This document shows positions 44,107-55,836 of a stretch of 64,000 nucleotides of DNA, in pieces. A program made the translations under genes and the position numbers. The stretch is taken from assembly GCA_024195585.1 (NCBI GenBank), contig SWBL01000211.1, positions 25,198-89,197 on the forward strand, written 5' to 3'. This DNA is from Aureobasidium sp. EXF-3400 (taxonomy: Eukaryota > Ascomycota > Dothideomycetes > Dothideales > Saccotheciaceae). The notes under the pieces were generated by a model. The model worked only from the letters and a program-made list of their open reading frames with translations. It did no database searches and had not been told where the DNA came from. The first letter of the stretch is position 1. Every line of letters begins with the position of its first letter.

Positions 44107-45837
44107 ATTCTACTGACACCAAAGTTGGGACGGGAATTGGCAGGTAGAAACAATCCAGCCATCACATCCCTCTTAAGTCATGCTTGAACAATTGACGAAA
44201 TCATCACAGAGTATTGCGAATTACTCGAGCACGCAAGACCTTTGTGACATGAAACCAGTGGTTGCGAAGCTTCATCAAATTGCGCCATTCTACAAGAATT
44301 TGTCGCGACGTCTCTGGTCAAACGCTCCGATCTAAGCTCTATTTCGACTTCATTGCCCGCAAGAACAAAATATCTTCTATCGTTTCTGTTCACTATCTGC
44401 TCGAGAAGAGCGGTCGTTGGTCCAGAGTGATGCTGCCGTCAGTTCTGGCAGGGTCGTCCCCATGACATAGTGTGGCTGGCCAGAAGTCGTGGTTGTCATA
44501 CCGAGCAATTCGACACTTGCGCTCAGTACACTTCTCAGACTCTTTCGACTTGTTTCTCCCTTGCTTTCTATCAGACCGATATCGTCGCTTCTGTACTGCA
44601 AGTCGTCGCTCGAAGTCCAGTCGCGACGACGAGCGCTTCCGACCGGCAAACGTAATTCAGACGTAGAGCGCTTTTCGTGATCGAATTTCAACACAGATTT
44701 TCGACATTATGACGTGTTTGTCGAGCAACAATATAAATGTTCGCTCGGTTGGAAGAATGGATGCTTCACTCTCTCGATGATCGAAGTGTTAGTCCTTGAG
44801 CATTCCATGTCCTTCCACGTCCTTCAGCATCGCGACGACATACGTCGCAAGTGTCTTTGCGTTTGCACGCGACTTACGGAAGAATCGCCCACCGGATGAT
44901 ACATGCTCCGACCAGCATACACCAATACCTAACAGATTCGCCATCGTGCTTGAGGCTCCTACAGTGCAGCGATCATAGTCAGGCACGCTCGTATATCCGC
45001 AATTTATATTATCGTTAGACCGTGGTTAGGACTTCACCCCGCTTCTCCAAGCTGCGGGATGCCTGTTGGCACAGCTTCAAGTTTCCTGCAAGCTCGGGAT
45101 GGACCGCACGACGGTGTCGACGATGTGCCTCTCGACCTTCGAACTTGAACGCAGATTCGCGAATCTTCGCATGCATCGCTTGCAAAGTAATTGGTATGGC
45201 CTATGGGATGTCATTGCAGCCACCATAGGGCTATCGATCTGGCGATCTCGTGGCGCAGTCGACCCCGCTACGTTCGACTCGGACAAATCCGAACCTACAG
45301 CACATGAAAAAGAGTTCGTTAGCTACATGCTACATCATTTGCCCGTTGGCAGGACCTGGGTTTTGGAAAGCCATCGATCTTTCACGTGTCAACTTCCTTC
45401 GAAAAACCTGGCATGAATTGCCCAGAAATGACGACTTTGTGTGCCTGGCCAGCTGTAGCCGTCCGATGATCTAAATCACAACATGAGAGACCTTACTGCA
45501 TTTGGAATGTGTGGTTGGGCTCAGCCTATGAGGTGGATCCTCTTCGTCTAGGTGGCTCGTCTAATACGTCGCAAATGTGGTCTACTGCGAGATTGACGAC
45601 GGTTCTCTGACGTGCAGCACTTTCAGCTGCTGGAGCTGTTTCGTGCTACCCCACTCATTGCGGATGAGGTCACCGGCGTGTAGAGTTCACCTCGTCATGC
45701 ACTTAAGATGGCTCTCTTAAGAGGCAGCCAACGAGCTCCTGCAAGCTGAATCATACCACTATCACATTTTCGAAATCAATCACACACATCACTTCTTTTC
45801 CAACAAATTCCCAACTACAAACCTCAAATCAATCAAC
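44107..45837. other. Intergenic, no gene supported
   Basis: 1.7 kb with overlapping short frames on both strands (longest 116 codons at 45066-45416) that show no domain. The last 200 bp are the promoter of the hydrophilic repeat protein and contain CTTAAGA...TCTTAAG near 45700-45721. Confidence 0.45.
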
Positions 45838-46686
45838 ATGGATTCCGCCGCAAGCGCAGTTAGCAAGCTCCTGTAAGTACATCATGTTTTCTTGACTCAA
45901 CTGAACACATGCTGATATCGTTCCAGCTCCGGTGCAGGTGAGCACTTCCGCGCCGCTAAGACTGAGGAGACCAAGACCGAGCAAAATGTCCAGACCGAAA
46001 AGGTCTCGACTGAGCAAGTCAAGGCCCCTCAGGTCGAAGTCGACACCAAGACCGAAGCCGTAGCTCCAGTCGTTGACACTGCTGCTACAGGAGAAAAAGA
46101 CACCAGCATTGAACAGACCATTGCCCCTGCCGTCGAACACGAACACGTGAGGCACGAGCATGAGACCAGAGAGCAAAAGGTCGTCGACCGCGAGGTTCAC
46201 CAGGACCACTACCACACCACCATCCAGCCTCTCCAAGACCGCGAGGTTGGGGCAGTGAAGGAGAACACCGAGGTCGAGGCAACGGAAGAGCGCAGAATCA
46301 ACAAGGACAAGGAAGGCGAGAAGGTCAAGGCCCAGGTCGCCGCCGAACAAGCTGGCATCAAGAACACTCACGAGGAGGAGACTCACGAGACCAAGTCGAC
46401 CGAGGCCACCGCATCAGCCACCTCTGTCCACCACCACCTCCACGAGACTATCCAGCCCGTCATTGAGAAGGAGGTCGTCCTCCCCGAGCTCACCCACAAG
46501 ATTAAGCCTGTGCACGAAGTTGTGCAAGGTTCATCAATTAACCACGGTGTCACAACATCGAAGCCTATCTCGGTCAACGACTTCCAGGGCCGCCTGGATG
46601 GCGAGACTGTCACCAAGACCAAGGTTGACGGTGTACACACTGAGACCAACTCCGCCGCAACTGGCGTTGTTGAGAAGACAGACTAG
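45838..46686 (+). CDS. Hydrophilic His/Glu-rich protein, allergen/LEA-like
   Basis: 264 residues, exons 45838-45872 and 45927-46686 (795 nt). There are no hydrophobic segments or signal peptide; it is highly charged and probably disordered. A motif of the form H-x(1,2)-TIQP[LV]xx[RK]EV occurs twice (HTTIQPLQDREV and HETIQPVIEKEV), each preceded by a His-rich run, and LPELTHKIKPVHEVV resembles it. Proteins of this composition are annotated in filamentous fungi as allergen- or LEA-like and are abundant in spores or under stress; this is recalled knowledge, not a computed match. A desiccation or stress-protection role is possible. The highly biased codons also leave a long antisense open frame, which is ignored. 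Confidence 0.78.
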
Positions 46687-47062
46687 ATCTGTTATGATAT
46701 AATTACCCTTAGGCTATAAATTGTAATGACCAATGAATGAACTCTACTCTATCAATTCTTGTACGCGCAACAAATTTCGTGCTCAGTGGTGTGTGTGTTG
46801 GAGTGATCAGCCGCGAAGCTTCATGAAATTCTCAACACTTCATACCATTTCTTTCCATACCACATTAACACATTTCAAGTGCAGTCAACGACAAATCGCG
46901 CTGCTGCATGCTCTTTGTTCTCTTGCTGTAGTTGCGCAAAATCACGAAAAGTGCGACGCAGAAGAGAGCTTCGATTCGACAAAAGGGCCAAAAGTCCTTG
47001 GCTCGGGCTTTCTACCACGCTCAAGCCTTAAAGACACACTAAACCTGCTGTCTATGGTGAGC
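46687..47062. other. Intergenic, no gene seen
   Basis: Short AT-rich interval between the hydrophilic protein and the tRNA. Confidence 0.45.
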
Positions 47063-47079
47063 AAAAAATGTCGCAAAAA
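47063..47079 (-). terminator. Pol III terminator of tRNA-Ala
   Basis: On the minus strand, runs of five and six T follow the tRNA 3' end by 5 and 16 nt, as expected of RNA polymerase III termination. Confidence 0.6.
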
Positions 47080-47083
47080 TGTA

Positions 47084-47155
47084 TGGACGACTAGGGGATC
47101 GAACCCTAGACCTTCAGCATGCAAAGCAGACGCGCTACCACTGCGCCAGACGCCC
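47084..47155 (-). tRNA. tRNA-Ala (anticodon TGC)
   Basis: 72 nt, no intron, CCA not encoded. The A box TGGCGCAGTGG and B box GGTTCGATCC are intact. The D stem GCGC/GCGC and T stem TAGGG/CCCTA pair perfectly. The anticodon loop TTTGCAT gives TGC. The acceptor stem has the G3-U70 pair that defines alanine identity. Two U-U oppositions, one in the acceptor stem (pair 6-67) and one in the anticodon stem (29-41), are unusual, so a slightly decayed copy is possible. T runs follow directly. Confidence 0.85.
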
Positions 47156-47692
47156 ATGAAGTATAAGTATAATTCCATCAATTCAAATAATGTTTCACCA
47201 ATTTTTGCTTCTCCGCACCTAACGTCTACTAGACTTCCGGGCGTTGCATGTTGGTATCCGCAACTCTCAACAATGATTCTCACTATTCATCTCAACTGCG
47301 ACACTCTTTCTAGTGTCCATGTCTCGATTATCTCCAAGCACAAATCGCCTTGACTCCACGATATCCTCCATGGTGTCGAACGTCCGCTGCGCCTTATATG
47401 GCCACATAAAGACCTCTTCCCCATAACGAGCTAGCGTGCCTGCACAATTGAGTACGGCGACCAGTCACAGCTCGAAGGATGTGTAGAGACGGAACACTTG
47501 CAGTCGCTAGTTGAACATGCATCCGTGTCGTCGGTCACGCTGCAAGAATCGGATGATAAGATGCCCGTAGGCGCCGACCGTGATGCCAACTGATGTCCTC
47601 ACCTGCGCCTGTTGGTTGCGCATTCGCGCAAACACTCACGTCAATCCTCGTCGTTATCGGACCATACAGTTTCGCACATAACCATCTGCTCA
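47156..47692. other. Intergenic, upstream of the NLR gene
   Basis: 537 bp without a gene. An open frame enters the NLR gene from 47612 without an ATG. Confidence 0.45.
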
Positions 47693-50600
47693 ATGGACCA
47701 GAAAAGGCTCAAACACGATGATTATACGGTGGCTTGGATATGTCCTCTAGTGGTGGAACAAGTCGCAGCTCTAGAGATGCTGGACGAAGAACACCAACGA
47801 CTTCCGCAGCCAGAACATGATCATAACCTTTATGATCTTGGAAGCATAAACGGTCACAATGTTGTTGTTGCTCAATTGCCTTTGGCAGGAAACTGTTTCG
47901 CAGCAACAGTCGTCGCACAGATGCGCAACACATACCCTCGACTACGCTTCGGTCTACTAGTCGGCATCGGAGGAGGTGTGCCCACTAGAACAGATGAGGG
48001 GCCAATTCGTCTTGGCCATGTCGTGGTCAGTGAGCCAACCGGCCAACACTCGGGAGCGGTACAGTACGATCATGGCAAAGCGGAAACAAACAAGTTCGTC
48101 CGGACAGGTTATCTGGCTCCACCACCCAACGTCCTGCTGAATGCAGCTCGTCGAGTACAAGTACAGCGCCGAAGAACGTCAACGGATCCTTTAGCCGCTC
48201 ACCTTGAACGTATTGACACCACCAAATCTCAATTTCGACGATACAAGCGACCTCAGGCCGACCAGGACTACTTGTACGAACCAGACTACATTCACTTGGA
48301 CAAGGGAAAGTCATGCAAGAGATGCGGATGTGACGCAAGCAAACGCGTCAACCGAGACAGCGATGACAGTGACGACAGCGATGACAATAGCGACTGTAAC
48401 GATGGCGATGACCGGGTTGTGGTCCATCGAGGAACGATAGCCTCAGGAGAGGCAGTCATGAGGAACGGTCTGCAGAGAGACACATTAGCACAAGAGCACA
48501 ATATTCTGTGTTTCGAGATGGAGGCTGCTGGAGCACTGAACGACTTTCCGTGCTTGGTCATCAGAGGCATATCTGATTACTCGGACTCTCACAAGAACGA
48601 TAAATGGCATGGCTATGCTGCGGCAGTTGCGGCGGCATACGCTAGGGAACTCTTTGTTTATATGCCCGTTGAGGAGGTGAAGCAATGTAAGGTTGCAGAG
48701 GAAGGTAATATTGTCGATGCCTAGTCATAGTATAGGATCAGATGAGTTGACAAACCACAGTCCTACAGGAATTAGTCCAGAACACAACACAGATCGTAGA
48801 CAACAGTGAGGACTCGCGCTTGAAAGCATGGCTCAAACCGATCGATGCTTCAATCAACTACGCCAATGCGGCAAACCTGCGTCATCCGAGCACAGGTCGC
48901 TGGTTTCTCAGGAGTAATCGTTACACCTGGTTAAAAAATACACCGAATGCCCGTTTGTGGCTGCGCGGCATTCCTGGAAGTGGAAAGACGGTGCTTGCCT
49001 CTACAGTCATTGAAGATCTCAAGCTTGACGAGATCAATACTCCTGGATCTGCTGTCATCTACTTCTTCTTCTCCTTCAGCGATGTCTCGACACAGAAGCT
49101 GGAAGACATGATGAGATCTTTGGTCTTCCAGCTCGCTGCATCTCACGTATCAACAAAGGTCCTTTTGATGAAGCTTTATAAGAGCTGCGCTAGTGGACAC
49201 CAGCAACCGCAGATCAAAGAGCTTGTCAGTGTGTTCGGGCAAATGATGGGCGAGCTTCGGAGCGTTACTGTGGTCCTCGATGCACTCGACGAGTCCAGAG
49301 AAATACGTGATCTCTTGCAATGGGTCACTTCTTCTCCAAATCAGCATAGCAAATTCATGCTGTTGAGTCGCTCGGAAAGAGACATTGAAGAAGCTCTTGT
49401 CTCATGGTTACCCCCCGATTGTGTCATCACATTAGAGGAAGAGCCCACAGGCGATGATCTTAAAGCGTATATTCACCATAGACTCAAAACGGAGAGCAAC
49501 CTGAGTCGCATGAAGTCGATGCACGAGGAGATCTCAGATGTTCTGGTAGCCAAGGCCGCTGGGATGTGAGTGCTCTCTATTCAGCTACTGTTGTCCGAAG
49601 TGTACTGCTAACACACAACCAGGTTCCGGTGGGTATATTGTCAGCTGCAAGAGCTGTCGACATGCATGGACAAGCCTGCCGTGCGCCAAGTGTTGCAGAC
49701 GCTTCCTAAAGATCTCAACGAAACGTATGATCGCATCTTGCAGAACATACCTCAAACCTGCGTGCATAACGCCATTAAGCTTCTTCAGCTGCTAGCTTTC
49801 TCGAAACGCCCGTTGCTGCTCGAAGAAGTTGTAGACGCGATTGCAACAGAACCAGAAATTGAGCCACCGTTTATTCTTGAGGATCGGATTAGTCCTGCCG
49901 TTGCTGTCATTGGATACTGTCCCAGTCTTGTGAGACTAACGGCCATAGCTGATGACGACTATAATGAACATCTGTACGACGTATCGACTAGAAGAGATCT
50001 AGAAGGAAGGCTCATCATACAGCTAGCACACTTCTCAGTGCAAGAATATCTGCTTCTAAGTCGTGTGGAAAATCCTCACCATGGATCTTTCGCAGAACCA
50101 GTCGCAAACGCTGCGATCACTCGAATCTGTTTGGCATATCTTTGGACATCAGTACAAGCCTCAAGAGCCCAACAGATTGGATCCGAGTTTTCATTAACTA
50201 ATTATGCCACTCGCTATTGGCTGAAGCACGCAAGAATAGCTGGCGATGGTGAGGACACCACTTTCACATGGGCCATAAGACTCTTCACAAACGACAATTT
50301 CATGCGTGACATGTGGAAACTCAATGGATATGGCGGACTTGGATATTTTCACCGGACACATGCTCTTTACTATGCAGCATTGGGCGGCCTCTATCGATCC
50401 GTTGAATACCTGCTCGAGGCAGGGGCTGATGTAAATCGTGCTGACGGCATACACAACAACGCTCTGCAGGCTTCTTGCATATCTGGGAGCACAGAGACAG
50501 TACGAGTTCTGATTGACCATGGTGGTCAGCTCAACCCTGAAGATGGAGATCAGAACGCACTACAAATCACAGCATCTACTGGAAATGTCGAGATCTTGCG

Positions 50601-51540
50601 CGTACTACTCGAGCATGGCGCTCCTGTTGACGCTACAGATAGAGCATCCAGGACTGCTCTTTACGTAGCATCCAAAAACGGTCATACAAATGTGGTTCGA
50701 ACTCTCCTCGAATACGGTGCCGATGTCAATCTGCACGGTATCTGGGGTACTGCTCTTGAAGAAGCTTGTGGGGGGTGTTTTGGCACTTTCTCACCCCAAG
50801 CTTATGGGTCAGATCACGCAAGAATTGTACGGATGTTGCTTGATCATGGTGCCGATGTCAATGGTCACATGAGAGATGACAAGCCTGTCCTCTCGATAGC
50901 GTCTGCATCTGGTCGTGCGGAAATCGTGCAGATGCTCTTAGATGAAGGTGCTAGCGTCAATGCAGAAGATGCATGGCACGGGACAGCTGTTTGCGCCGCC
51001 GCTTACTATGGTCACAAAAGGATAGTGCAGATGCTCCTGATTCGAGGTGCCGATGTGAATGCGCGGAGTGGACCCTATGGTCATGCTCTCCAATCAGCGT
51101 GTCATCCCCAACTAGGTCGCATAGATCGTGGGATAGTACAGGCACTTCTCGATAGCGGCGCAGATCCGAATGCCAGAGGAATCGACGATGGCAATGCTCT
51201 CTGTGCTGCCTCTAGCATTGGCGATGTCGAGGTAGTAAGAATGCTTATCCATGGAGGTGCTGATGTCAACGCTACGTGTGGGAAGCATGACTTCGCACTC
51301 GATGCTGCGGCCCGTTGCGGTCGTGTTGAGGTCTTGATGGTACTTCTCGACAATGGTGCTATATCTGACACTCAAGGAAGACCATATCGTAGTGCCCTTA
51401 TGGGTGCTCTCCACAAAGGTCATATAGAGGTTGCAGAGATATTGGATGAAGCAGATCACGAATGGCAGCTAGCGATGGCTAAGGCTAGTTGTGATCCACT
51501 TCTGAAGGTAAGTACATCTGCAATGGCCATGCATCCTTGA
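47693..51540 (+). CDS. NLR-like protein: nucleoside phosphorylase domain - NACHT - ankyrin repeats
   Basis: About 1238 residues in three exons: 47693-48686, 48761-49565 and 49623-51540 (an alternative first donor is at 48703). Residues ~10-330 form a PNP_UDP_1 domain (YTVAWICPL, GLLVGIGGGVP, RLGHVVVSEP, FEMEAAGALNDFPCLVIRGISDYSD) with an inserted Cys/Asp-Ser-rich loop. A NACHT NTPase follows: Walker A GIPGSGKTVLAS (~400) and Walker B VVLDALDE (~501), with WVYCQLQEL and LPKDLNETYDRIL after intron 2. Residues ~845-1225 hold 9-10 ankyrin repeats (VNRADG, LLEHGAPVDA, LLDHGADVNG and others). This is the fungal counterpart of plant/animal NLR receptors, used in non-self recognition or incompatibility. 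Ligand unknown. A donor GTAAGTACATC at 51508 could instead splice to a TAG at 51551. Confidence 0.9.
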
Positions 51541-52464
51541 CTGACACCAGTAGCGCTCCGCATCAGAGCCATGCCTTGACTTCCTGACGGAAACACAATC
51601 AACACAAGATGATCTTGTGATCGATCAACCTACTGGTACCAGGAGATATTCTTTCGACCTATAGACCACTGCCGTCCAAAGCCCTACTGCACGATGGAAC
51701 ATGATGAACAGCAAAGAATAATTCCAGATGATTTCTTTCGACATATATGAGGATTGGGGATGAGTAAGCATAGCTCGTGTCTGCACCAGTCACTCTTTCT
51801 GACGGAAGCCACGGAGTGCACTCGGTTCTTCGGACGTCGTATCTCAGTAAAGGTATCGAGTTAGCAGGACTTCAAGATTTCTCAGATGCCGACTTGAGCT
51901 GCAGTCGCCGATGCCAAAATGACGCTGGGTCGAACATCGTACGCGTTATATTTGCTCGGGTTGCCGCTCGGTGGATGATCGATGCTCCCAAAGTCGGCGG
52001 GATGTGACGGCATGCGACGGCGTGTGACGGTAAATTGGGAAGCTGACGTATGAAACTGGGCCCTGATGAGCTTCCACAGCCCGAGACCGAAACCAAAAGT
52101 CGGCCGGGAATAGACGAGACACAATGTCGATCAACACAGAAAACCGGTGTTCTACGTATACCATTTTTGCGGCCTTTCACATCTGAGGCAAGAGGCTTCA
52201 ATGGCTATGGTGCGGTGGTCTGTCCTTGACTGATCATGCGACAGGGGTCGTAAGGAACTCCAGACCTGCTTTATCTGCTATCGAAATGATGCTGTATCAA
52301 CGACGGCTCCTTGTGCAAAGATGATGAATCGAGAACGAAATCATATGAAACCTTCGCGGAGCTAAGTAAGACTGGAAAAGAGCAGTGACATACTTTAACA
52401 GATGTAGTGACATTCTGTCACGAAAAGTCATTCCGGATATGCGGTCGCGTAAATCACGCTCTTG
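51541..52464. other. Intergenic, no gene seen
   Basis: About 0.9 kb between the NLR and the cupredoxin gene; short frames only. Confidence 0.45.
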
Positions 52465-52472
52465 TATAAAAG
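52465..52472 (+). promoter_or_regulatory. TATA box of the cupredoxin (MCO-like) gene
   Basis: TATAAAAG, 67 bp before the ATG at 52532. Confidence 0.5.
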
Positions 52473-52531
52473 ATTGGCTATCTGGTTTTGACCGTAGCCA
52501 CGACCTCATTACATCTTTGGATTCTTCTCAA

Positions 52532-54193
52532 ATGTCTTTACAACTCATCACCCTGGTGTTACTGACTCTCCGTGCACTTTGTGTTTCGGCTGTCCCTCCG
52601 CCTCCAGGGATATCAGGACCACCAGCAGAGAATGGTCCTGTTCCGATCGGACATGATATGCCGCCTACGCTCTCCGTAGCAGACTGGCCGACAAGTACCC
52701 AAGCCGAGTGGATGACTGCATCACCTTGCACCAGCTCTTTAGTTACATCTGCAGTCTCTTCCACCGCTACTACTACATCTGTCACCGAGACCGCTTTCAG
52801 CACCACAATTTCATACAGTAATGGTACCACTAGATCGTTGGCTTCCTGCTCTGCCAGTATGAATGGTACTCTGCCCACCAGTCCTGGCTTCAACTTCAGC
52901 GGTACCGTCCGACGTTATTACGTGGCCGCTGAAGAGGTTGAGTGGGACTACGCACCTTCTGGATGGGACAACTGGCTCGGCGTAAGTCGAGATGAGCCCT
53001 GGAAATCACGCAACGTACTCATACTAGCATAACAGGTTCCATTCAATGACTCAATCAGAGCGAAGAAAGCCGGCTACCTGGAATTCGGCACTGTCTGGAC
53101 GAAGGCTTTGTACAGAGGCTATACCGACGCAACATTTACTCGGCGAACCGAGCAACCCGTATGGCAAGGCACCCAAGGTATATGATATATGACTTGACCT
53201 TTCCGATCTGTGTCTGACATCTTCAGGCCCCATACTCCGCGCAGAAGTCGGCGACGTGATTGAAATTTTGTTCGTCAACAATCTTACCAACCACTACGCG
53301 ACCATGCACTCCATGGGTCTCGCATACCAAAAGTCCAGCGAAGGCGCTGACTACCCCGATGCTGAGCCAGGAATCAACTTCCAGATCCCAGAAGAAGACG
53401 CCGTACCGCCTGTTGAACCTGGAGTCGCACCAGGCGGCTGCGTTGTCTACAAGTGGATGGTCCCCGAGCTCGCAGGTCCCAATGCCGGCGAGCCAGCTAG
53501 GATTCACAGCTACCACTCATATGTCTCGCTTTACGAAGATGCAAACGCCGGACTCATCGGTCCTACCGTCATCTATGCAAAGGGCACCATGGATGCAGTC
53601 ATGTCTGAATACCGCGAGATACCTTTCTTGTTTATGATTTATGCAGAAAGCACCTCCTTCTTGTCAGGCGTCAATGCAGAGAAACTGACTAATCAGACCG
53701 TCGAGGATGATATCACACAACTTTACAGTGCTAACAGTTCCGTCTGGTATCCTCAAGAGCTCAACATTGCTGGAGCCGAACACTTTCCTTCTGCTCCTCC
53801 CTTTCGTAAGTCATGTCACCTCCAGTGTTACACCCATGGATATCTATTGACCCGACGTCTCTGACAGATACGATCAACGGCTACACTTTCTCCAACAATC
53901 CTGTCTTCGAGATGTGTCAGGGCGATAAAGTACTCTGGTACGTCATGGCTTACGGCAGCGCATCTCACGTCTTCCACATGCACGGCAACGGCTACATGTA
54001 TGGAGAATCTAAGCAATACGCTACCTCCATTAACGATGGCGTTGGCAAGACTTTCGTCATGGATGCTACTGGTGCTGGTATGTGGCAGGTCATTTGCCAT
54101 GTTGATCATCATCTGAGTTACGGCATGGTCGCCAACTACAAGGTTTACTCTAAGAACTGTCCTCTGGAACCGCTGGCTCCGTCCTCGTCCTAG
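52532..54193 (+). CDS. Secreted ceruloplasmin-like multicopper-oxidase-family protein
   Basis: 498 residues, exons 52532-52981, 53036-53177, 53227-53805 and 53868-54193 (1497 nt). A signal peptide (LQLITLVLLTLRALCVSA) and a Ser/Thr-rich stretch are followed by two cupredoxin domains. The first, from ~130, has RRYYVAAEEVEWDYAPSGWD and YQKSSEGADYPD and ends NAGLIGPTVIYAKG, closely resembling odd-numbered domains of ceruloplasmin/hephaestin. The second has HTINGYTFSNN, SHVFHMHGNG (~425) and VICHVDHHLSYGM (~467). The type-1 copper ligands (His, Cys, His, Met) are present. Several trinuclear ligands are not: the first motif is MHSMG, the second YHSYV, and the last lacks the first His. A laccase activity is therefore doubtful; a blue-copper redox role is possible. 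Confidence 0.85.
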
Positions 54194-55250
54194 AGTTTGG
54201 CACTTCAAGGCCACGGTTGTCCTGAAGATTCGTTGATCTGGGTCAGATGTATAGTAAAGGAAGGTTATGATAATTTAGAAGGGGAGATACAAAGATGCTG
54301 ATTAGCTAGATAATAACACAATCAACCTAGACATCGGTCTTCCTTTCATTTGCTACGGTGGTTGTGGTACATACTAAATTCTCCGTCACGAGTCTTCCCG
54401 AAATCATGCAATTATACATGTGTCAAAGCTCCAAATTAGGGAGTTGAGAGACGCTCAGTGGTGGAAAGGAAAGATGAACCAAGGCCGAACCAAGAAGTCC
54501 AAAACGGGAAGAGCTGGTCCTCCTGTTCGTGACTCCTGCAGGAAGCAGCAGTCGCAGAGAACAAGGCCTTCCAAATCACTGCGCGATGAAGTAAGACCCG
54601 TGAACCGCATGGCAGACAGGAGGGGTTATGTTGACCCTGACCCTGTGCAGCCAACTGGAGGAAGGAACATACACCCCGCCTTTGCCCCAAAACCAAGGCC
54701 TTTTCTGCACACCAGTGAGAATTCTTACTGTTCGAATCGATCATTCCGTTGAATGATCCGACGGTGGGATAGATTCGCAAATTGGAAGGTAGTGAGGATG
54801 GCAATGAGGATGGAAGGTGGAGGCATGAGCAACTAGCCCAGGCAAGACTTTTGGCCATTTTGTCGCGTCGAAGCTCTCTTCTGTCAAGAGCACACAGTAG
54901 CGCGATTTGCCGTTGGCTGCACTTTATATGTGTTTATGTAATATGGAAAGGAATGGTATGAAGTGTTGAAAATATCATGAAGCTTCACGCCGGTCACTCC
55001 AAGACATACATCACTGAGTGAGCATGGCAGAAAGCTGCAGGGTGGTTGTGAACAGCGAGAGGGTCCAGTGAACTTTGTACCATAGAAGGGGGTCCGCTGA
55101 CGTCTAGAAGTTTTGTGCAAGCCATCTCCATGTCGATCACCCTCGATCATGACGTCTACTTGTTGCCTGCCAGATAAACATGTCAACTGCTTGAGGCTCT
55201 TCTTCTCACTCTCGAACATCCAACCAAAGTCACATACCACATACACAAGC
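54194..55250. other. Intergenic, no gene supported
   Basis: 1.06 kb; frames of 110 and 140 codons on opposite strands overlap one another and show no family signal. Confidence 0.45.
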
Positions 55251-55836
55251 ATGTCTTTCACTCAGTCTTCGCAAGGCACCTTGGCCACCAGAGAAGCCTC
55301 GCCAGAGGAACAGAAGTTCATCACAGATATCCTCAAGCTGTACCAGCTAGAACCCAGCGAGCAAAGTTATCGCCACTACGCCGACAGTGCTGTTTTCCAT
55401 GACCCTGTCAGCATTGCTAAGGGCAAGGATAGTGTCATGTCGCAGTTCAACGGCATGCCCAAGATCTTTGCACGTAGCGATACCAAAGGTGCGTCACTCA
55501 CAGCTTGATTCGCGAAAGCTCGTTGCTAACATATTTCCAGAGGTCGCAGTCCTCGCCTCATCGACACCCTCTCAGCTACAGCTGAACTTGACACAGCACT
55601 ATGTGTTCAAGTCGCCGATCCCGTTCAAGAAGGAGGGTTTTGAGAAGACCGTCAACAGCAAGTTGACCTTCAAGCTGAACGGCCAAGGGCTGATCGAGGA
55701 ACATATCGAGGAGTGGGATCACGAGGAGAACAAGACTGCCGATGATGGCTTCATGGGCAAGCTTCAGGAGCAGCGCAAGAAAGTAGACGCCAAGATGGTC
55801 GACACCTTCATCAGCTCGGATCCCAAGAAGGCATGA
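55251..55836 (+). CDS. NTF2/SnoaL-like domain protein
   Basis: 177 residues, exons 55251-55488 and 55541-55836 (534 nt). The pattern EEQKFITDILKLYQLEPSEQSYRHYADSAVFHDPVSIAKGKDSVMSQFNGMPKIF fits the cone-like NTF2/SnoaL fold: a helix, then an aromatic-Asp-Pro strand start. The second half, with LNLTQHYVFKSPIPFKK, KLTFKLNGQGLIEEHIEEWDHEEN, matches the long curved sheet. Fungal members of this group (around 150-180 residues) are of unknown function. There is no signal peptide, so it is probably cytosolic. Confidence 0.75.

Noticed and set aside
54420..54858. Overlapping frames of 110 (plus) and 140 (minus) codons
   Set aside because: They mirror one another and have no motif or suitable start context.
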